A DNA stretch of 64,000 nt, from assembly GCA_025992895.1 (NCBI GenBank), contig DAJPGA010000001.1:1258501-1322500 (forward strand), written 5' to 3'. Source of the DNA: Veillonellaceae bacterium. Its GTDB lineage: Bacteria; Bacillota; Negativicutes; Veillonellales; Dialisteraceae. How positions within the stretch are numbered: position 1 is the first letter of the stretch; every line of letters starts with the position of its first letter. A program made the translations under genes and the position numbers. Under the pieces are notes generated by a model. That model saw nothing but the letters and a program-made list of their open reading frames with translations. It was not told where the DNA came from and did no database searches. Of the stretch, positions 53,322 through 63,246 are shown piece after piece.

Positions 53322-54410
53322 ATGGATATTTATGCTGCTGCTCTTCCCGGATGTCCGGGATTAGGTGCCAAAAATATCAGGGAACTGATTGACCACTTCA
53401 ACACGCCTGAAGATGTATGGGATGCCTCTGAAAAAGATATCATCGATCTTCATGTGTTGACTCCTGCCAGAGAAAAGGCCTTCCTTAAGTACAGGCGCGA
53501 AACGGATCTGGAAAAACTGGAGAAAAAACTGCTGGGACTTGGAATCCGCTGGTGTACATGGGAAGACAGCACGTACCCTTCTCTTCTGGCAGAAACGTCC
53601 AACCCGCCGGCCGTGCTCTATTATATGGGAAATTCTCCGGTTTTTGAAAAGACGATAGGGATTGTGGGATCGAGAAAGGCAACCGCATACGGAATAGAAA
53701 CAGCCGGACAATTTGCCAGAGTCCTTTCAAAGGAAGGCGTTACAGTTGTCTCTGGCGGGGCAAGAGGGATTGACAGTGCTGCGCACAGCGGCGTCTTGCA
53801 GGAAAAAGGGAGTACGGTTGTCGTGATGGCATGCGGACTTGATAAAGTCTATCCGCCGGAAAACAGGAATTTGTTCCAGCAGGTCATTGATAACGGAGGT
53901 ACGCTGCTTTCTGAATACCCGCCGGGAACGCCGCCTCTTGGACGGCAGTTTCCCGCCAGAAACAGGATTATTGCCGGAATGAGCCGGGGAGTTATCGTAG
54001 TGGAGGCTGCTGAGCGCAGCGGTTCATTGATTACTTCTGATTTCGCATTGGAAGAAGGAAGGGATGTCTTCTCCGTACCGGGAAGCATCTGGATAGATTC
54101 CTGCAAAGGAACCAATCAATTGATCAGGAATGGCGCTATATGCTGCACCTCGGCAGAAGATGTACTTTCTGAATACAATTGGAAGGAAGAAAAAGGGAAG
54201 CCTGAGAGCAAGTACTTGGAGCCTTTAACGATTGAAGAGGAGTATGTATTCCATTTCTGCCAGACTGAAGGAGAAGTCAATTCTGAAGATATATTGCAGC
54301 ATTCTGGATTTTCTGTGGTAAAATTGACTATGATTTTGCTCCAGCTCCAGCTGAAAGGATATATCCAGGAGACTGAACAGGGCAGATATATAATAAAAAC
54401 AGGATTGTAA
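53322..54410 (+). CDS. dprA: DNA processing protein DprA
   Basis: Binds incoming single-stranded DNA during transformation and loads RecA. It has 362 residues from ATG 53322 (AGAGG upstream; GTG 53316 is possible). An N-terminal SAM-like helical region (1-70) is followed by the Rossmann-like domain with GIVGSRKATAYG, VSGGARGIDSAAH, FPARNRIIAGMSRGVIVVEAAERSGSLIT and a C-terminal winged-helix-like region. With comM it suggests competence or a retained recombination role; no other com genes are in the window. Confidence 0.94.
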   Translation: MDIYAAALPGCPGLGAKNIRELIDHFNTPEDVWDASEKDIIDLHVLTPAREKAFLKYRRETDLEKLEKKLLGLGIRWCTWEDSTYPSLLAETSNPPAVLYYMGNSPVFEKTIGIVGSRKATAYGIETAGQFARVLSKEGVTVVSGGARGIDSAAHSGVLQEKGSTVVVMACGLDKVYPPENRNLFQQVIDNGGTLLSEYPPGTPPLGRQFPARNRIIAGMSRGVIVVEAAERSGSLITSDFALEEGRDVFSVPGSIWIDSCKGTNQLIRNGAICCTSAEDVLSEYNWKEEKGKPESKYLEPLTIEEEYVFHFCQTEGEVNSEDILQHSGFSVVKLTMILLQLQLKGYIQETEQGRYIIKTGL

Positions 54411-54605
54411 CATTCTTTCATCAGCCCTTTAAATCGGCGGATCTTCGCATCATTTTAGAGCAGTTCGATTTTATTCTTTTTAGAAACTGTTCTGAAAGTG
54501 TATAATAAAAGAATTGATAAAAGTATTTAAATCATGTATCATTCTTGTTCATAGATCTGAAAGATGAAAGAACTTGTACTTTAATTAAGTAAGTGGAGGA
54601 AGATT

Positions 54606-56969
54606 TTGCCAATTACAAGAACAATCACAATAGGAAGCAAACGCAAGACAAGAACAAAGGCTCCTGCTGAACCATCTTTTAAACGTAAACCAAATCCCAA
54701 GGGAAAGCATCTTGTTGTCGTAGAATCTCCGGCTAAAGCAAAAACCATAGAGAAAATTCTCGGACCGGATTACAAGGTCCTTGCTTCGAAGGGGCATTTG
54801 AGAGATCTGCCGCAAAAGACACTTGGCGTTGATATCGATGATAATTTCAAGCCTGAATACGTCAATTCCAAGGACAAAGAAGACGTTATCAAGACACTCC
54901 AGAAGGAAGCAAACCATTGCAGGGATATTTATCTGGCAACGGACCCTGATCGCGAAGGGGAAGCCATTTCCTGGCATTTAGCGAAGCTTCTTGATGTGAA
55001 TCCGGAAGATAATGTAAGAATCGCGTTCCATGAAATCACGGCTCCTGCCATCAAAGAAGCCATTAAGCATCCGGGACCGATCGATTTGAACCGTGTCGAT
55101 GCACAGCAGGCACGCCGCGTCCTTGACAGGCTGGTCGGCTACAAGCTTTCTCCCTGGCTCTGGAAACAGGTGTACCGCGGCCTTTCTGCAGGACGAGTGC
55201 AGTCTGTGGCAACGCGTCTGATCTGCGAACGCGAGGAAGAAATACGCGCCTTCAAACAGGAAGAATACTGGACAATCGAATGTGTCTATACGACTCCGGA
55301 AGGGAATGCGTTTAACGCAAAGCTGTCACAGATCAGCGGAAAACCTGCAGAGCTTCACAATGAAGAAGAAGCAGAAAAAGCAGCAGCAGGCGTCAGGAAT
55401 AAGAATGCAGATGTAGTTTCCGTAACAAAGACAAAGAAGCAGCGCAAGACGAAGCCGCCTTATACGACGTCCACGATGCAGCGGGATGCTGTCAATAAAT
55501 TGAACTTCGGATCCAAGAAAACCATGCTTCTTGCGCAGGAACTCTATGAAGGCATCGAGCTTCCTGAACAGGGGCATGTAGGTCTGATCACTTATATGCG
55601 TACGGACTCCACGCGTATTTCCGATGAAATGGTCAAGCAGGCCAGAGAATATATTGGAAGGCTTTACGGAGATAAGTACCTGCCGGAAAAGCCGAATGTT
55701 TTTGCCAAGTCCAAAGAAGCACAGGATGCCCACGAAGCCATAAGACCGACAAGTCTTGCACTTCCGCCGTCCGCATTGAAAGGTGTTCTGAAAAGAGACC
55801 AGCTGCGTCTTTACACACTGATCTGGAACCGTTTCATTGCATCACAAATGGCACCGCAAATTGCCCAGAGCACGAATGTCACCCTTCAGTGCGGTGAATT
55901 CACTTTGAAGGCAAGCGGACTGCACATTCTCTTTGATGGTTTTACAATCATGCAGCCAGCTAAGGACGAGAAGAAAGATGAAGAAGAAGCAGCAATTATT
56001 CCGCCGCTTAAAAAGGGTGATTCTGTCCTCAATGTCAAAGCAGACGGGAATCAGCATTTTACTTCTCCACCCCCAAGATATACAGAAGCAAGTCTGATCA
56101 AAGTACTTGAAGAAAAGGGAATCGGCCGCCCGTCCACGTACGCTCCGATCCTTGATACCATACAGAAACGCCGCTACGTGACAAAGGAAGGCAAGCAGTT
56201 TGTTCCAACGGAAATCGGTTTCAAGGTAACAGATCTTCTTAAAAAGTATTTTGATGGAGTCATCAATGTAGACTTTACGGCCAACCTTGAAAACTGGCTG
56301 GATAAGATTGCTGACGGCCATGCGACTTATACAAAAGTCATCACTGACTTCTACAAGGTCTTTTCAGAGGAGCTGAACGCAGCCAATGTGGAAGCTGCCA
56401 AAAGCAAGAAGGAAGAGGCAGAGGTCTCTGATGTCGTTTGCGAAAAATGCGGCGCAAAGATGATTGTAAAGTTCGGGCGCTACGGAAAGTATCTTGCCTG
56501 CCCGAACTATCCGGACTGCAAGAACATCAAGCCGTACAGCCTGGTCAACGGGCCTGAAGAGGTTTCTGATGTCCACTGCGATAAGTGCGGTACACTGATG
56601 GTATACCGTATGGGACCGTATGGAAGGTATTTGAAATGTCCCAACTGCAATGCGAATAAGGCCATTGTCATTGATACTTCCATCGTCTGCCCGAAGTGCC
56701 ATGAAGGACATATGATCCAGAGAAGAACCAAGAGGGGGCGTACCTTCTACGGATGCAGCAGGTATCCGGCATGTGATATGGCACTCTGGAACGAGCCGGT
56801 AGACCAGTTCTGCAAAGTCTGCGGATCAATCATGGTCAAGAAGGTATCCAGAGACGGGACAGAGAAGATTGTCTGCTCGAACCCGGAATGTCCGACAGCT
56901 CCCAAGAAGAGCACCACTAAAGGAAGAAGGACGACAAAGAGAAAAACAACATCGAAAGATGAAACATGA
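54606..56969 (+). CDS. topA: DNA topoisomerase I
   Basis: A type IA topoisomerase that relaxes negative supercoils. It has 787 residues starting at TTG 54606, six bases after GGAGG. A short basic N-terminal extension (1-30) precedes the TOPRIM motif [19 protein letters not shown] and [13 protein letters not shown]. The active-site tyrosine is in [14 protein letters not shown]. The C-terminal part holds several four-cysteine zinc ribbons (CEKCGAKM...[16 protein letters not shown]...CPNC; CPKCHEG...C) and a Lys/Thr/Arg-rich tail. The dprA-topA-trmFO order is conserved in Bacillota. Confidence 0.96.
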   Translation: MPITRTITIGSKRKTRTKAPAEPSFKRKPNPKGKHLVVVESPAKAKTIEKILGPDYKVLASKGHLRDLPQKTLGVDIDDNFKPEYVNSKDKEDVIKTLQKEANHCRDIYLATDPDREGEAISWHLAKLLDVNPEDNVRIAFHEITAPAIKEAIKHPGPIDLNRVDAQQARRVLDRLVGYKLSPWLWKQVYRGLSAGRVQSVATRLICEREEEIRAFKQEEYWTIECVYTTPEGNAFNAKLSQISGKPAELHNEEEAEKAAAGVRNKNADVVSVTKTKKQRKTKPPYTTSTMQRDAVNKLNFGSKKTMLLAQELYEGIELPEQGHVGLITYMRTDSTRISDEMVKQAREYIGRLYGDKYLPEKPNVFAKSKEAQDAHEAIRPTSLALPPSALKGVLKRDQLRLYTLIWNRFIASQMAPQIAQSTNVTLQCGEFTLKASGLHILFDGFTIMQPAKDEKKDEEEAAIIPPLKKGDSVLNVKADGNQHFTSPPPRYTEASLIKVLEEKGIGRPSTYAPILDTIQKRRYVTKEGKQFVPTEIGFKVTDLLKKYFDGVINVDFTANLENWLDKIADGHATYTKVITDFYKVFSEELNAANVEAAKSKKEEAEVSDVVCEKCGAKMIVKFGRYGKYLACPNYPDCKNIKPYSLVNGPEEVSDVHCDKCGTLMVYRMGPYGRYLKCPNCNANKAIVIDTSIVCPKCHEGHMIQRRTKRGRTFYGCSRYPACDMALWNEPVDQFCKVCGSIMVKKVSRDGTEKIVCSNPECPTAPKKSTTKGRRTTKRKTTSKDET

Positions 56970-56982
56970 CAGGAGAAATAAA

Positions 56983-57788
56983 TTGACTGATAAAGTAACC
57001 GTAATAGGAGCCGGACTTGCAGGCAGCGAGGCTGCGTTTCAGCTTGCTGAACTTGGAATCCCGGTAGAATTGGTAGAGATGCGTCCTCTTAAGCAGACAC
57101 CGGCGCACCATACCGGCTATTTTGCTGAACTTGTCTGCAGTAATTCGCTTCGCGCCGCTTCCGTGACAAATGCAGTAGGCCTGCTGAAGGAAGAGATGCG
57201 CCGCCTTCATTCAGTCATCATGGATGCTGCCGATCATCACTCTGTACCAGCTGGCGGAGCTTTGGCCGTCGATCGCATGGGATACGCAGAAGCCGTGACT
57301 GAAATCGTAAAGAACCATCCGCTGATTACATTTACGGAAAAAGAAGTGACTGAAATCCCGGAAGATGGCATTACGATCATTGCTACTGGTCCTCTGACAG
57401 AGGGAAAACTGGCAGAAGCGATTGAAGATTTCTGCGGCGGAGAGGGCTTTCATTTCTATGACGCAGCAGCCCCGATCGTAACGAAAGAATCACTGGATCT
57501 GGACGTAGTTTATGCGATGTCACGCTACGGAAAAGGGGAAGCAGCTTATCTGAACTGCCCTATGAATGAAGAAGAGTATGCGGCATTCCAGGAAGCGCTC
57601 TGTCATGCAGAAATGGCTCCGGTCCATGGGTTTGAAAACAAGAAGGTTTTTGAAGGATGCATGCCGATTGAAGTCATGGCGCAGCGCGGAGTAGATACCA
57701 TGCGCTTCGGCCCGTTAAAACCGGTCGGGCTTCCTGATCCGAGAACCGGGGAAACTCCATATGCAGTCGTCCAGCTTCGAAGAGACAA
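56983..57788 (+). pseudogene. trmFO: trmFO N-terminal part (gene interrupted by an IS)
   Basis: The FAD- and folate-dependent tRNA (uracil-5-)-methyltransferase that makes m5U54. The start is TTG 56983, six bases after AGGAGA. This part (about 268 codons) carries the FAD motif [29 protein letters not shown] and [23 protein letters not shown]. It stops matching the family after QLRRDN, where the IS begins; translation would run into the IS and stop at 57858, overlapping the start of the transposase gene. Joined to 59520-60018 after dropping the IS and one CAA, the frame is uninterrupted over 434 codons. Confidence 0.93.
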
Positions 57789-57847
57789 TGGTATGATTCA
57801 ACAAGAAAGACAGAATAATATCATAAATATATTAGGAGGTCATTCTT

Positions 57848-58579
57848 ATGCCATGTAAAACCAAAGCGTCCCCGGAGGAAATGTTAGACCAGATTGCTTC
57901 ATATCTCTATCAGGGTGTTACGATTACCCAGGCAGCTGAAAATCTTCATATGAGCCGCATAACATTCAGGAAATGGGTCCTCCGGTATAAAGAGGAGGGC
58001 TTTAAGGGATTGCGGCCCAGGCAGCATTTGTCTTACTACTCCAATCAGATGAAGATCCAGGCCGTAAAGGAATATCTTAAAGGCGGTGTTTCCATGCTTT
58101 CCGTCTGTGCCAAATACAGAATTTCCGGCACACTCTCCCTTAAAACATGGATTGAGGCGTATAATGAGCATAAGTTGACAGACCTCGTTTCTGAAGGAGG
58201 AGATCTTATGGGCAAACGCCAGCAATCGGTCAAGGAAGAGCGAGTCAGAATCGTTCAGGAGTGCATCGCCAGTGGATGCGATTATAACAAGATAGCCAAG
58301 AAGTACAACATGTCCTACCAAACGCTCTACACATGGGTAAAAAAGTTCAAGGAAATGGGCGAAGTTGGTCTTGAGGATTACAGAGGAAAGCCGATCAGGC
58401 TCCAAACACCCCGGACCGAAGAAGAACAGCTGCGTCAGGAGAATGCCAGACTTCTTGAAGAACAGAAGGATCTTATAGCAGAGATTGCCCTGCTAAAAAA
58501 AAAGATGGAGATAGAGGAAAGGTTGCGTTCCTCGAAGGATTCAGCCTTACTCACCTTCTCAGAGATTTTAAAGCCATAA
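57848..58579 (+). CDS. IS3-family OrfA, helix-turn-helix protein
   Basis: The DNA-binding subunit of an IS3 transposase, 243 residues, longer than the usual 90-170. Helix-turn-helix units are visible around residues 23-50 ([20 protein letters not shown]), 80-110 ([13 protein letters not shown]) and 140-165 ([20 protein letters not shown]). A leucine-zipper-like coiled coil follows at about 193-222 ([17 protein letters not shown] and onward). AGGAGG precedes the ATG. The zero-frame end runs past an A9 tract where ribosomes may slip into orfB. Confidence 0.92.
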   Translation: MPCKTKASPEEMLDQIASYLYQGVTITQAAENLHMSRITFRKWVLRYKEEGFKGLRPRQHLSYYSNQMKIQAVKEYLKGGVSMLSVCAKYRISGTLSLKTWIEAYNEHKLTDLVSEGGDLMGKRQQSVKEERVRIVQECIASGCDYNKIAKKYNMSYQTLYTWVKKFKEMGEVGLEDYRGKPIRLQTPRTEEEQLRQENARLLEEQKDLIAEIALLKKKMEIEERLRSSKDSALLTFSEILKP

Positions 58580-59451
58580 AAGAAGTCCATGAAGAAACCA
58601 ACATCTCCATAGAAAGTCTCTGCCGACTCTCAAAGGTCTCCCGGGCAGCTTATTACGGATGGCTGAATCATATTAAGAGCGGCCGTGAACTGCTGAGAGA
58701 AAAGGTCGCACAGGAGGTCATGAAAACCCATCAGGAATATCCGGATATGGGATACCGCCGGATTAACGATTGGATCAAGAAGGATGACAACATCAATATA
58801 AATGTAAGCGACAGTCTGGTTCTTCGTATCATGCGGATACTTAATATTAAGTCCGTGATCAAGTACAAGACCGATGGTTGCACTCGTAACGCAAAGGATC
58901 CAAAGTACATTTTTGAAAACCTGCTGAACCGTGACTTTGATGCCGGCGTGTCCAATGCAAGATGGATGACGGATGTCACTGAATTCAAGTACACAACTGC
59001 TGATGGAGTTTTGCACAAGTTATATTTAAGCGCGATTATTGACGGCCATGATCGCCGGATTGTCTCTTATGTCATCGGCGACAGGAACAATACTGCACTG
59101 GCTTTTGAGACAATGGAAAAGGCACTTAAAGAGAATCCTGGAGAACATCCAATGATTCATACCGACCGCGGATTCCAGTATACAAGCAACGGATTCCATA
59201 AGATTGTTGAAAAAGCAGGACTGGTTCACAGCATGTCCCGTGTAGGCTGCTGTGCAGACAACGGTCTGATGGAAGGGTTCTGGGGAATGCTGAAGCGCGA
59301 ACGTTACTACACACGTAAATTCACCAGCCGTAAAGCAGTGGTAAGCATGATCAACGGCTACATCTACTTCTACAACAACAAACGCATTCAGCGCAAATTA
59401 CATCTTTTAGCTCCAATGGAAGTATTCAACGCAGCTCCAATGGCTGCATGA
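58495..59451 (+). CDS. IS3-family OrfB, DDE transposase (reached by -1 frameshift)
   Basis: The catalytic part of the transposase, open in the -1 frame relative to OrfA from the A9 tract at 58495-58503 to 59451. It has no good start codon at its beginning, so it is probably made as an OrfAB fusion of roughly 530 residues. The HTH_21-like SRAAYYGWL lies near its start. The rve core carries MTDVTEFKY (first Asp), IHTDRGFQYTS (second Asp) and NGLMEGFWGMLKRE (Glu), so the DDE triad is intact. An internal ATG at 58720 would miss the N-terminal part. Confidence 0.92.
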   Translation, partial: KKKDGDRGKVAFLEGFSLTHLLRDFKAIKEVHEETNISIESLCRLSKVSRAAYYGWLNHIKSGRELLREKVAQEVMKTHQEYPDMGYRRINDWIKKDDNININVSDSLVLRIMRILNIKSVIKYKTDGCTRNAKDPKYIFENLLNRDFDAGVSNARWMTDVTEFKYTTADGVLHKLYLSAIIDGHDRRIVSYVIGDRNNTALAFETMEKALKENPGEHPMIHTDRGFQYTSNGFHKIVEKAGLVHSMSRVGCCADNGLMEGFWGMLKRERYYTRKFTSRKAVVSMINGYIYFYNNKRIQRKLHLLAPMEVFNAAPMAA

Positions 59452-59519
59452 TTAAGATTAAAGTACGATTAGATTTTTTATGATATTTATTTGTCTGTAT
59501 TAACAAATCCGCACCACAA

Positions 59520-60018
59520 TGAAGACGATACGATGTACAATATTGTCGGCTTCCAGACTCATCTGAAGTGGGGTGAACAAAAGCGGGTCTTTGGCATGAT
59601 TCCTGGCTTATCGCATGCGGAATTTGTCCGTTATGGCGTTATGCACAGGAATACATACATCGATTCACCCGATCTTTTGAACGAAACCATGGAAACGAGA
59701 AAAAGGAAAGGGCTCTTCTTTGCAGGACAAATGACCGGCGTCGAAGGGTATGTCGAATCCGCTGCATCAGGGATTGTTGCCGCTTACAGCGCAGCTGCAA
59801 GATTCCGCGGTGAAGAACCGGAAGCATTTCCGAGAGAAACCGCCATTGGCTCTCTTTGCTACTACATCGCTCACTTTGATGGCAAGAATTTCCAGCCGAT
59901 GAATGTAAATTTCGGGCTTATGCCGCAGCTGGAGAAAAGGGTACCCAAGAAAGAAAAGAACCAGCACATTGCTGACCGTGCATTAGAAGCAATAGACAAA
60001 TTTATAGAAAACCACTAA
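59520..60018 (+). pseudogene. trmFO: trmFO C-terminal part
   Basis: The rest of the disrupted tRNA methyltransferase: [42 protein letters not shown], the folate/FAD-site [20 protein letters not shown] and the C-terminal [10 protein letters not shown]. It begins directly after the right-hand CAA target copy and keeps the correct phase with the N-terminal part. Any expression of this fragment from an IS promoter would lack the FAD-binding half and be inactive. A hairpin terminator follows. Confidence 0.93.
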
Positions 60019-60027
60019 GAGGACTGG

Positions 60028-60055
60028 GCAGTCATATATGGCTGCTCTTTTCTTT
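60028..60055 (+). terminator. trmFO terminator
   Basis: GCAGTCA/TGGCTGC stem with loop TATA, followed by TCTTTTCTTTTG. Confidence 0.65.
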
Positions 60056-60081
60056 TGCTGAAATGAAAACCTTTTGGTACA

Positions 60082-60110
60082 TTGATTCATTAATGGAATG
60101 TGAATATGAT
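60082..60110 (+). promoter_or_regulatory. Promoter of the HAD hydrolase gene
   Basis: TTGATT, a 17-bp spacer and TATGAT (60105-60110), about 46 nt upstream of the ATG. Confidence 0.55.
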
Positions 60111-60155
60111 AAAATAAGGGTAAATTATGAAAATGTTCCATTTCATGGAGGAAAA

Positions 60156-61295
60156 ATGAAAAAAGTCATATTTGACGTCGATGGCGTACTTCTTAGTGAA
60201 GAAAGATATTTTGATATAGCGGCACTGACTGTCTGGGAAATTTTATACAGCCCAAAGTATATGGGCATGCCGGCAGAAAAGGATAATTTTATTGCAGGCA
60301 CAGTCAATGAAGGACGCATTGCAGAATGCAGGAAAAGCGTGTGGGGAAATGGCACGCTCATATCCTGGCTGAAGGCAAGAGGGATCAACTCGAACTGGGA
60401 TATGGTTCATGCTGCGCTGATTACGATTTTCTGGGTCATGGCGGAAGTTTATTCTGCCCGCTCCGGCGGAGAAAAAGTGGCATTCCGCCTGGAATCAGAG
60501 AAAGATGTACAGGAGACAGGGAAAATATTGATGGGGATTCCTGTCCCGCCTGCGGATAAGATATTAGAGAAATGGGAGGAGACAGTGCCGGAGGGAATTT
60601 ACGGAGAAGATGTCATTCATACACTGGCAGCAGCAATGGCTCCGTCTTTTGCCAATCCGGATGCATGGGCAGAATTGAGATCTCCCTTTTGGAAAATCCA
60701 TACGTCAGCTTTTCAGGAATGGTACCTGGGGGATGATAATTATATCCGTTACCTCCATAAAGCGCCATACAGCGGCGGAAAGCCGGGATTTCTGGACAGG
60801 GAAACACCGCTTGCTCCGCCCTCTGGCATAAAGAATATGTTTAAAAGATTAAAAGAAAGCGGTTATGAGCTCGGGGTTGCGACAGGACGTGCCCGGATTG
60901 AAATGGAAGTCCCTTTTAAAACCTATGGCTGGTATGAAGAGTTTGAATCAAACTATTTAGCGACTGCATCTGATGCGGTAGATGAATCAAAAATGTACGG
61001 AGGAAGTGTTCCTGATAAACCGCATCCTTTTATCTATTTGTGCGCTGCTTACGGCAGAAATAAGGAAAATTATCCTGCATATATGGCAGGAACGAACATG
61101 CGCAGCAGCGAAGATGAGATTTATGTCTGCGGGGATTCCTTCTCAGACCTGCTGGGAAGCAGAGCTGCAGGCTTCAGGTTCATAGGAGTGCTGTACGGAG
61201 CAGAGAAAGATAAGACTGCCAGCCTTTTTGAAAAAGAAGGCGTTCCTTACGTGCAGAACGTACTCGAAATCCCGGATTTATTATCCGGAATCTGA
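60156..61295 (+). CDS. HAD-superfamily hydrolase
   Basis: A 379-residue phosphatase-like protein from ATG 60156 (TGGAGGA upstream; an earlier in-frame ATG at 60063 precedes the predicted promoter). HAD motif I is KKVIFDVDGVLLSEE (nucleophile Asp7, Asp9), motif II is the ATGRAR region (about 250) and motif IV is VCGDSFSDLLGSRAAGFRFIGVLYG near the C-terminus. The cap between them (about 60-230) is unusually large and all-helical, with many tryptophans. The substrate is unknown; the conserved PDKPHPF before motif IV resembles the phosphoglycolate-phosphatase-like group. Confidence 0.85.
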   Translation: MKKVIFDVDGVLLSEERYFDIAALTVWEILYSPKYMGMPAEKDNFIAGTVNEGRIAECRKSVWGNGTLISWLKARGINSNWDMVHAALITIFWVMAEVYSARSGGEKVAFRLESEKDVQETGKILMGIPVPPADKILEKWEETVPEGIYGEDVIHTLAAAMAPSFANPDAWAELRSPFWKIHTSAFQEWYLGDDNYIRYLHKAPYSGGKPGFLDRETPLAPPSGIKNMFKRLKESGYELGVATGRARIEMEVPFKTYGWYEEFESNYLATASDAVDESKMYGGSVPDKPHPFIYLCAAYGRNKENYPAYMAGTNMRSSEDEIYVCGDSFSDLLGSRAAGFRFIGVLYGAEKDKTASLFEKEGVPYVQNVLEIPDLLSGI

Positions 61296-61322
61296 CATGC
61301 ATTTTGGCGGAAGTGCCAACTT

Positions 61323-61351
61323 TTGCAGTCATTCTTCATGCATGGTAGAAT
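61323..61351 (+). promoter_or_regulatory. Promoter of the holB operon
   Basis: TTGCAG, a 17-bp spacer and TAGAAT (61346-61351), about 43 nt upstream of the start. Confidence 0.5.
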
Positions 61352-61393
61352 TAAAGTGTATTACTTAACTAACAGCGTATATGGAGGTACCAG

Positions 61394-62410
61394 GTGTCAC
61401 TCTTTCTTCCGCATATTTATGGACAGGAAAAAGTTCAGAAGGAATGGAAATCCCTGCTGAAAAACAACAGGTTTCCTCATACCCTGATCCTATATGGGGA
61501 TGACGGGCTGGGCAAGACAACAGCAGCATTTGATCTGGCGGGAATTCTTACAGGAGAATCTGAAAAGATTTCCGGAGAGTTTGATGAATTGCACATATCA
61601 TCCGCCAGAGAAGAGATGACGCTCCCGATGGCTGGAAACCAGCTGTGGTATCTTCGCCCCGGAAAGATGGAATTGAAAGTAGAGCAGTTCCGTACATTTC
61701 TTGAAAGCATGGCGTCCTTTGATGAAAAGGCTCATGTCTGCATTATCGATGAATGCCAGTTCATGAGAGCGGCTGCTGCAAATATTATGCTCAAAACCTT
61801 TGAGGAGCCTCAAAGCAATGTTTATTTTATTCTGATTTCTACTGATCTGAATTCCATTCTTCCGACAGTTATTTCCAGAAGCGAGAAATTTGCCTTTACG
61901 CCGCTTGGAAGGAAAGAATATCTTGCACTTCTCCAAAGGGAAAGCAGCAAATATACAGTGCCGGTGAATATGACTCCTGATGTACTTTACCAGCTTTCAG
62001 AAGGAAACCCGGGCATTACTTTGGAGATCTGCAGTGAAAAAGATAATGCACAACCTGATGCAGCCATGTCGTTCTGGGAAACCGTTACGGATAATCCCCG
62101 TTCATTTTCTGCATTAAGCGGGCATAAATGGAAAGACAGAGATGAATTTCATCAAATGCTTCGCTGGATCATCCTCGTCGGGCGGGATATACTCGTGCTG
62201 GCGGAAACCGGTGACCAGGACCGGGCAAGGTGCATGTCAGTCATGGGACGTGAGATGGCTGTTTCCCGGAAGTGGAATGGCAAAGTCATGCAGGTGATGG
62301 AAGTTTTCCGCGATGCGGAGCTGGCATATACGCATTATATTAATATAAAAAATATTTGGGATATGATTCTTATCCAATTGAAGAATATACAGAGAGGCAG
62401 AAAAGAATGA
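61394..62410 (+). CDS. holB: DNA polymerase III delta' subunit
   Basis: A clamp-loader subunit of the replicative polymerase. It has 338 residues starting at GTG 61394 behind GGAGG. The AAA+ fold is seen in HIYGQEKVQKEWKSLLKNNRFPHTLILYGDDGLGKTTAAFDLA (P-loop-like GDDGLGKTT) and VCIIDECQFMRAAAANIMLKTFEEP. The usual zinc-binding cysteines of clamp-loader ATPases are absent from the first domain. The holB-ricT-trmN6 order matches the Bacillus holB-yaaT-yabB region. Confidence 0.93.
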   Translation: MSLFLPHIYGQEKVQKEWKSLLKNNRFPHTLILYGDDGLGKTTAAFDLAGILTGESEKISGEFDELHISSAREEMTLPMAGNQLWYLRPGKMELKVEQFRTFLESMASFDEKAHVCIIDECQFMRAAAANIMLKTFEEPQSNVYFILISTDLNSILPTVISRSEKFAFTPLGRKEYLALLQRESSKYTVPVNMTPDVLYQLSEGNPGITLEICSEKDNAQPDAAMSFWETVTDNPRSFSALSGHKWKDRDEFHQMLRWIILVGRDILVLAETGDQDRARCMSVMGREMAVSRKWNGKVMQVMEVFRDAELAYTHYINIKNIWDMILIQLKNIQRGRKE

Positions 62411-63246
62411 ATCAAGTTATAGGTGTCAGATTTAAGCCTGCGGGTAAAATATATTACTTTGATTCCAACAATCTTGATTTGCATATAGATGATGGAGTTA
62501 TTGTCGAAACATCCAGGGGACTGGAATACGGTTATGTTGTCCTTATGCCTGATAAAGTCAGTGAAGAGGATATGCCGCAGAAACCGGTCATCCGCAAAGC
62601 TACGATTAAAGATATGGCGCAGCTGGAAAGAAACAAAGAGCGCGAGCAGTCAGCTTACGAAATCTGTCTGAAGAAAATAGAGAAATTCAAGTGTCCTATG
62701 AAGCTTCTCCGTGCTGAATATACGTTTGACAGAAATAAGATCGTTTTCTTCTTTACGTCGGATGGACGAGTCGACTTCAGGGATCTTGTCAAAGAGCTGG
62801 CGTCTGTGTTCCATACGAGAATTGAGCTGAGGCAGGTAGGCGTAAGGGATGAGGCTAAACAGGTGTCCGGGATCGGCCCCTGCGGGAGACCTTTATGCTG
62901 CGCAACATTTCTGGGGGATTTTGCACCGGTTTCCATTAAGATGGCAAAGAATCAGGGGCTCTCCCTGAATCCGACGAAAATATCTGGTGTATGCGGACGC
63001 CTGATGTGCTGCCTGCGTTATGAAAACGACCAGTATGTACATGACGGATGCAAGAAGAAGGGCTGCTGCCATAGAGATAAAGGGAACGAGAAAATGTTCC
63101 GGGTCGGCATGAAGGCGATTACGGAAGAAGGTGCGGGACAGATTCTCTATGTCAATACACAAAAACATACAGTTAAAGTGCAGTTGGAGGGGCAGAAGAC
63201 AAAGACTTTCCCCTGGGACGAGGTAGAGCAGGCTGAAAATGGCTGA
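62407..63246 (+). CDS. ricT: PSP1/RicT (YaaT) family protein
   Basis: In Bacillus, RicT (YaaT) forms the Y-complex with RicA and RicF, which directs RNase Y cleavages and carries iron-sulfur clusters. It has 279 residues from ATG 62407, overlapping the holB stop in ATGA. The PSP1 domain (about 50-210) has RIELRQVGVRDEAKQVSGIGPCGRPLCC and SGVCGRLMCCLRYEND. The additional cysteines near CKKKGCCHRDK are consistent with metal or cluster binding. The function is inferred from homology and gene order. Confidence 0.9.
   Translation: MNQVIGVRFKPAGKIYYFDSNNLDLHIDDGVIVETSRGLEYGYVVLMPDKVSEEDMPQKPVIRKATIKDMAQLERNKEREQSAYEICLKKIEKFKCPMKLLRAEYTFDRNKIVFFFTSDGRVDFRDLVKELASVFHTRIELRQVGVRDEAKQVSGIGPCGRPLCCATFLGDFAPVSIKMAKNQGLSLNPTKISGVCGRLMCCLRYENDQYVHDGCKKKGCCHRDKGNEKMFRVGMKAITEEGAGQILYVNTQKHTVKVQLEGQKTKTFPWDEVEQAENG

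Larger units (their letters stand above)
57789..59516 (+). mobile_element. IS3-family insertion sequence in trmFO
   Basis: A complete 1,728-bp element. The ends are TGGTATGATT (left) and AATCCGCACCA (right), imperfect inverted repeats with TG...CA termini. Further inside, similar ATATCATAAA sequences lie in inverted orientation near 57820 and 59480. It is flanked by a direct CAA on both sides (57786-57788 and 59517-59519), the 3-bp target duplication typical of many IS3 members. It carries orfA, an A9 slippery site and orfB of a DDE transposase. All parts are intact, so the insertion looks recent. Confidence 0.92.

Noticed and set aside
58720..59451. Separate 243-codon transposase starting at ATG 58720
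   Set aside because: The same frame is open back to the A9 tract and includes the conserved SRAAYYGWL region, so the ATG is internal to OrfB.
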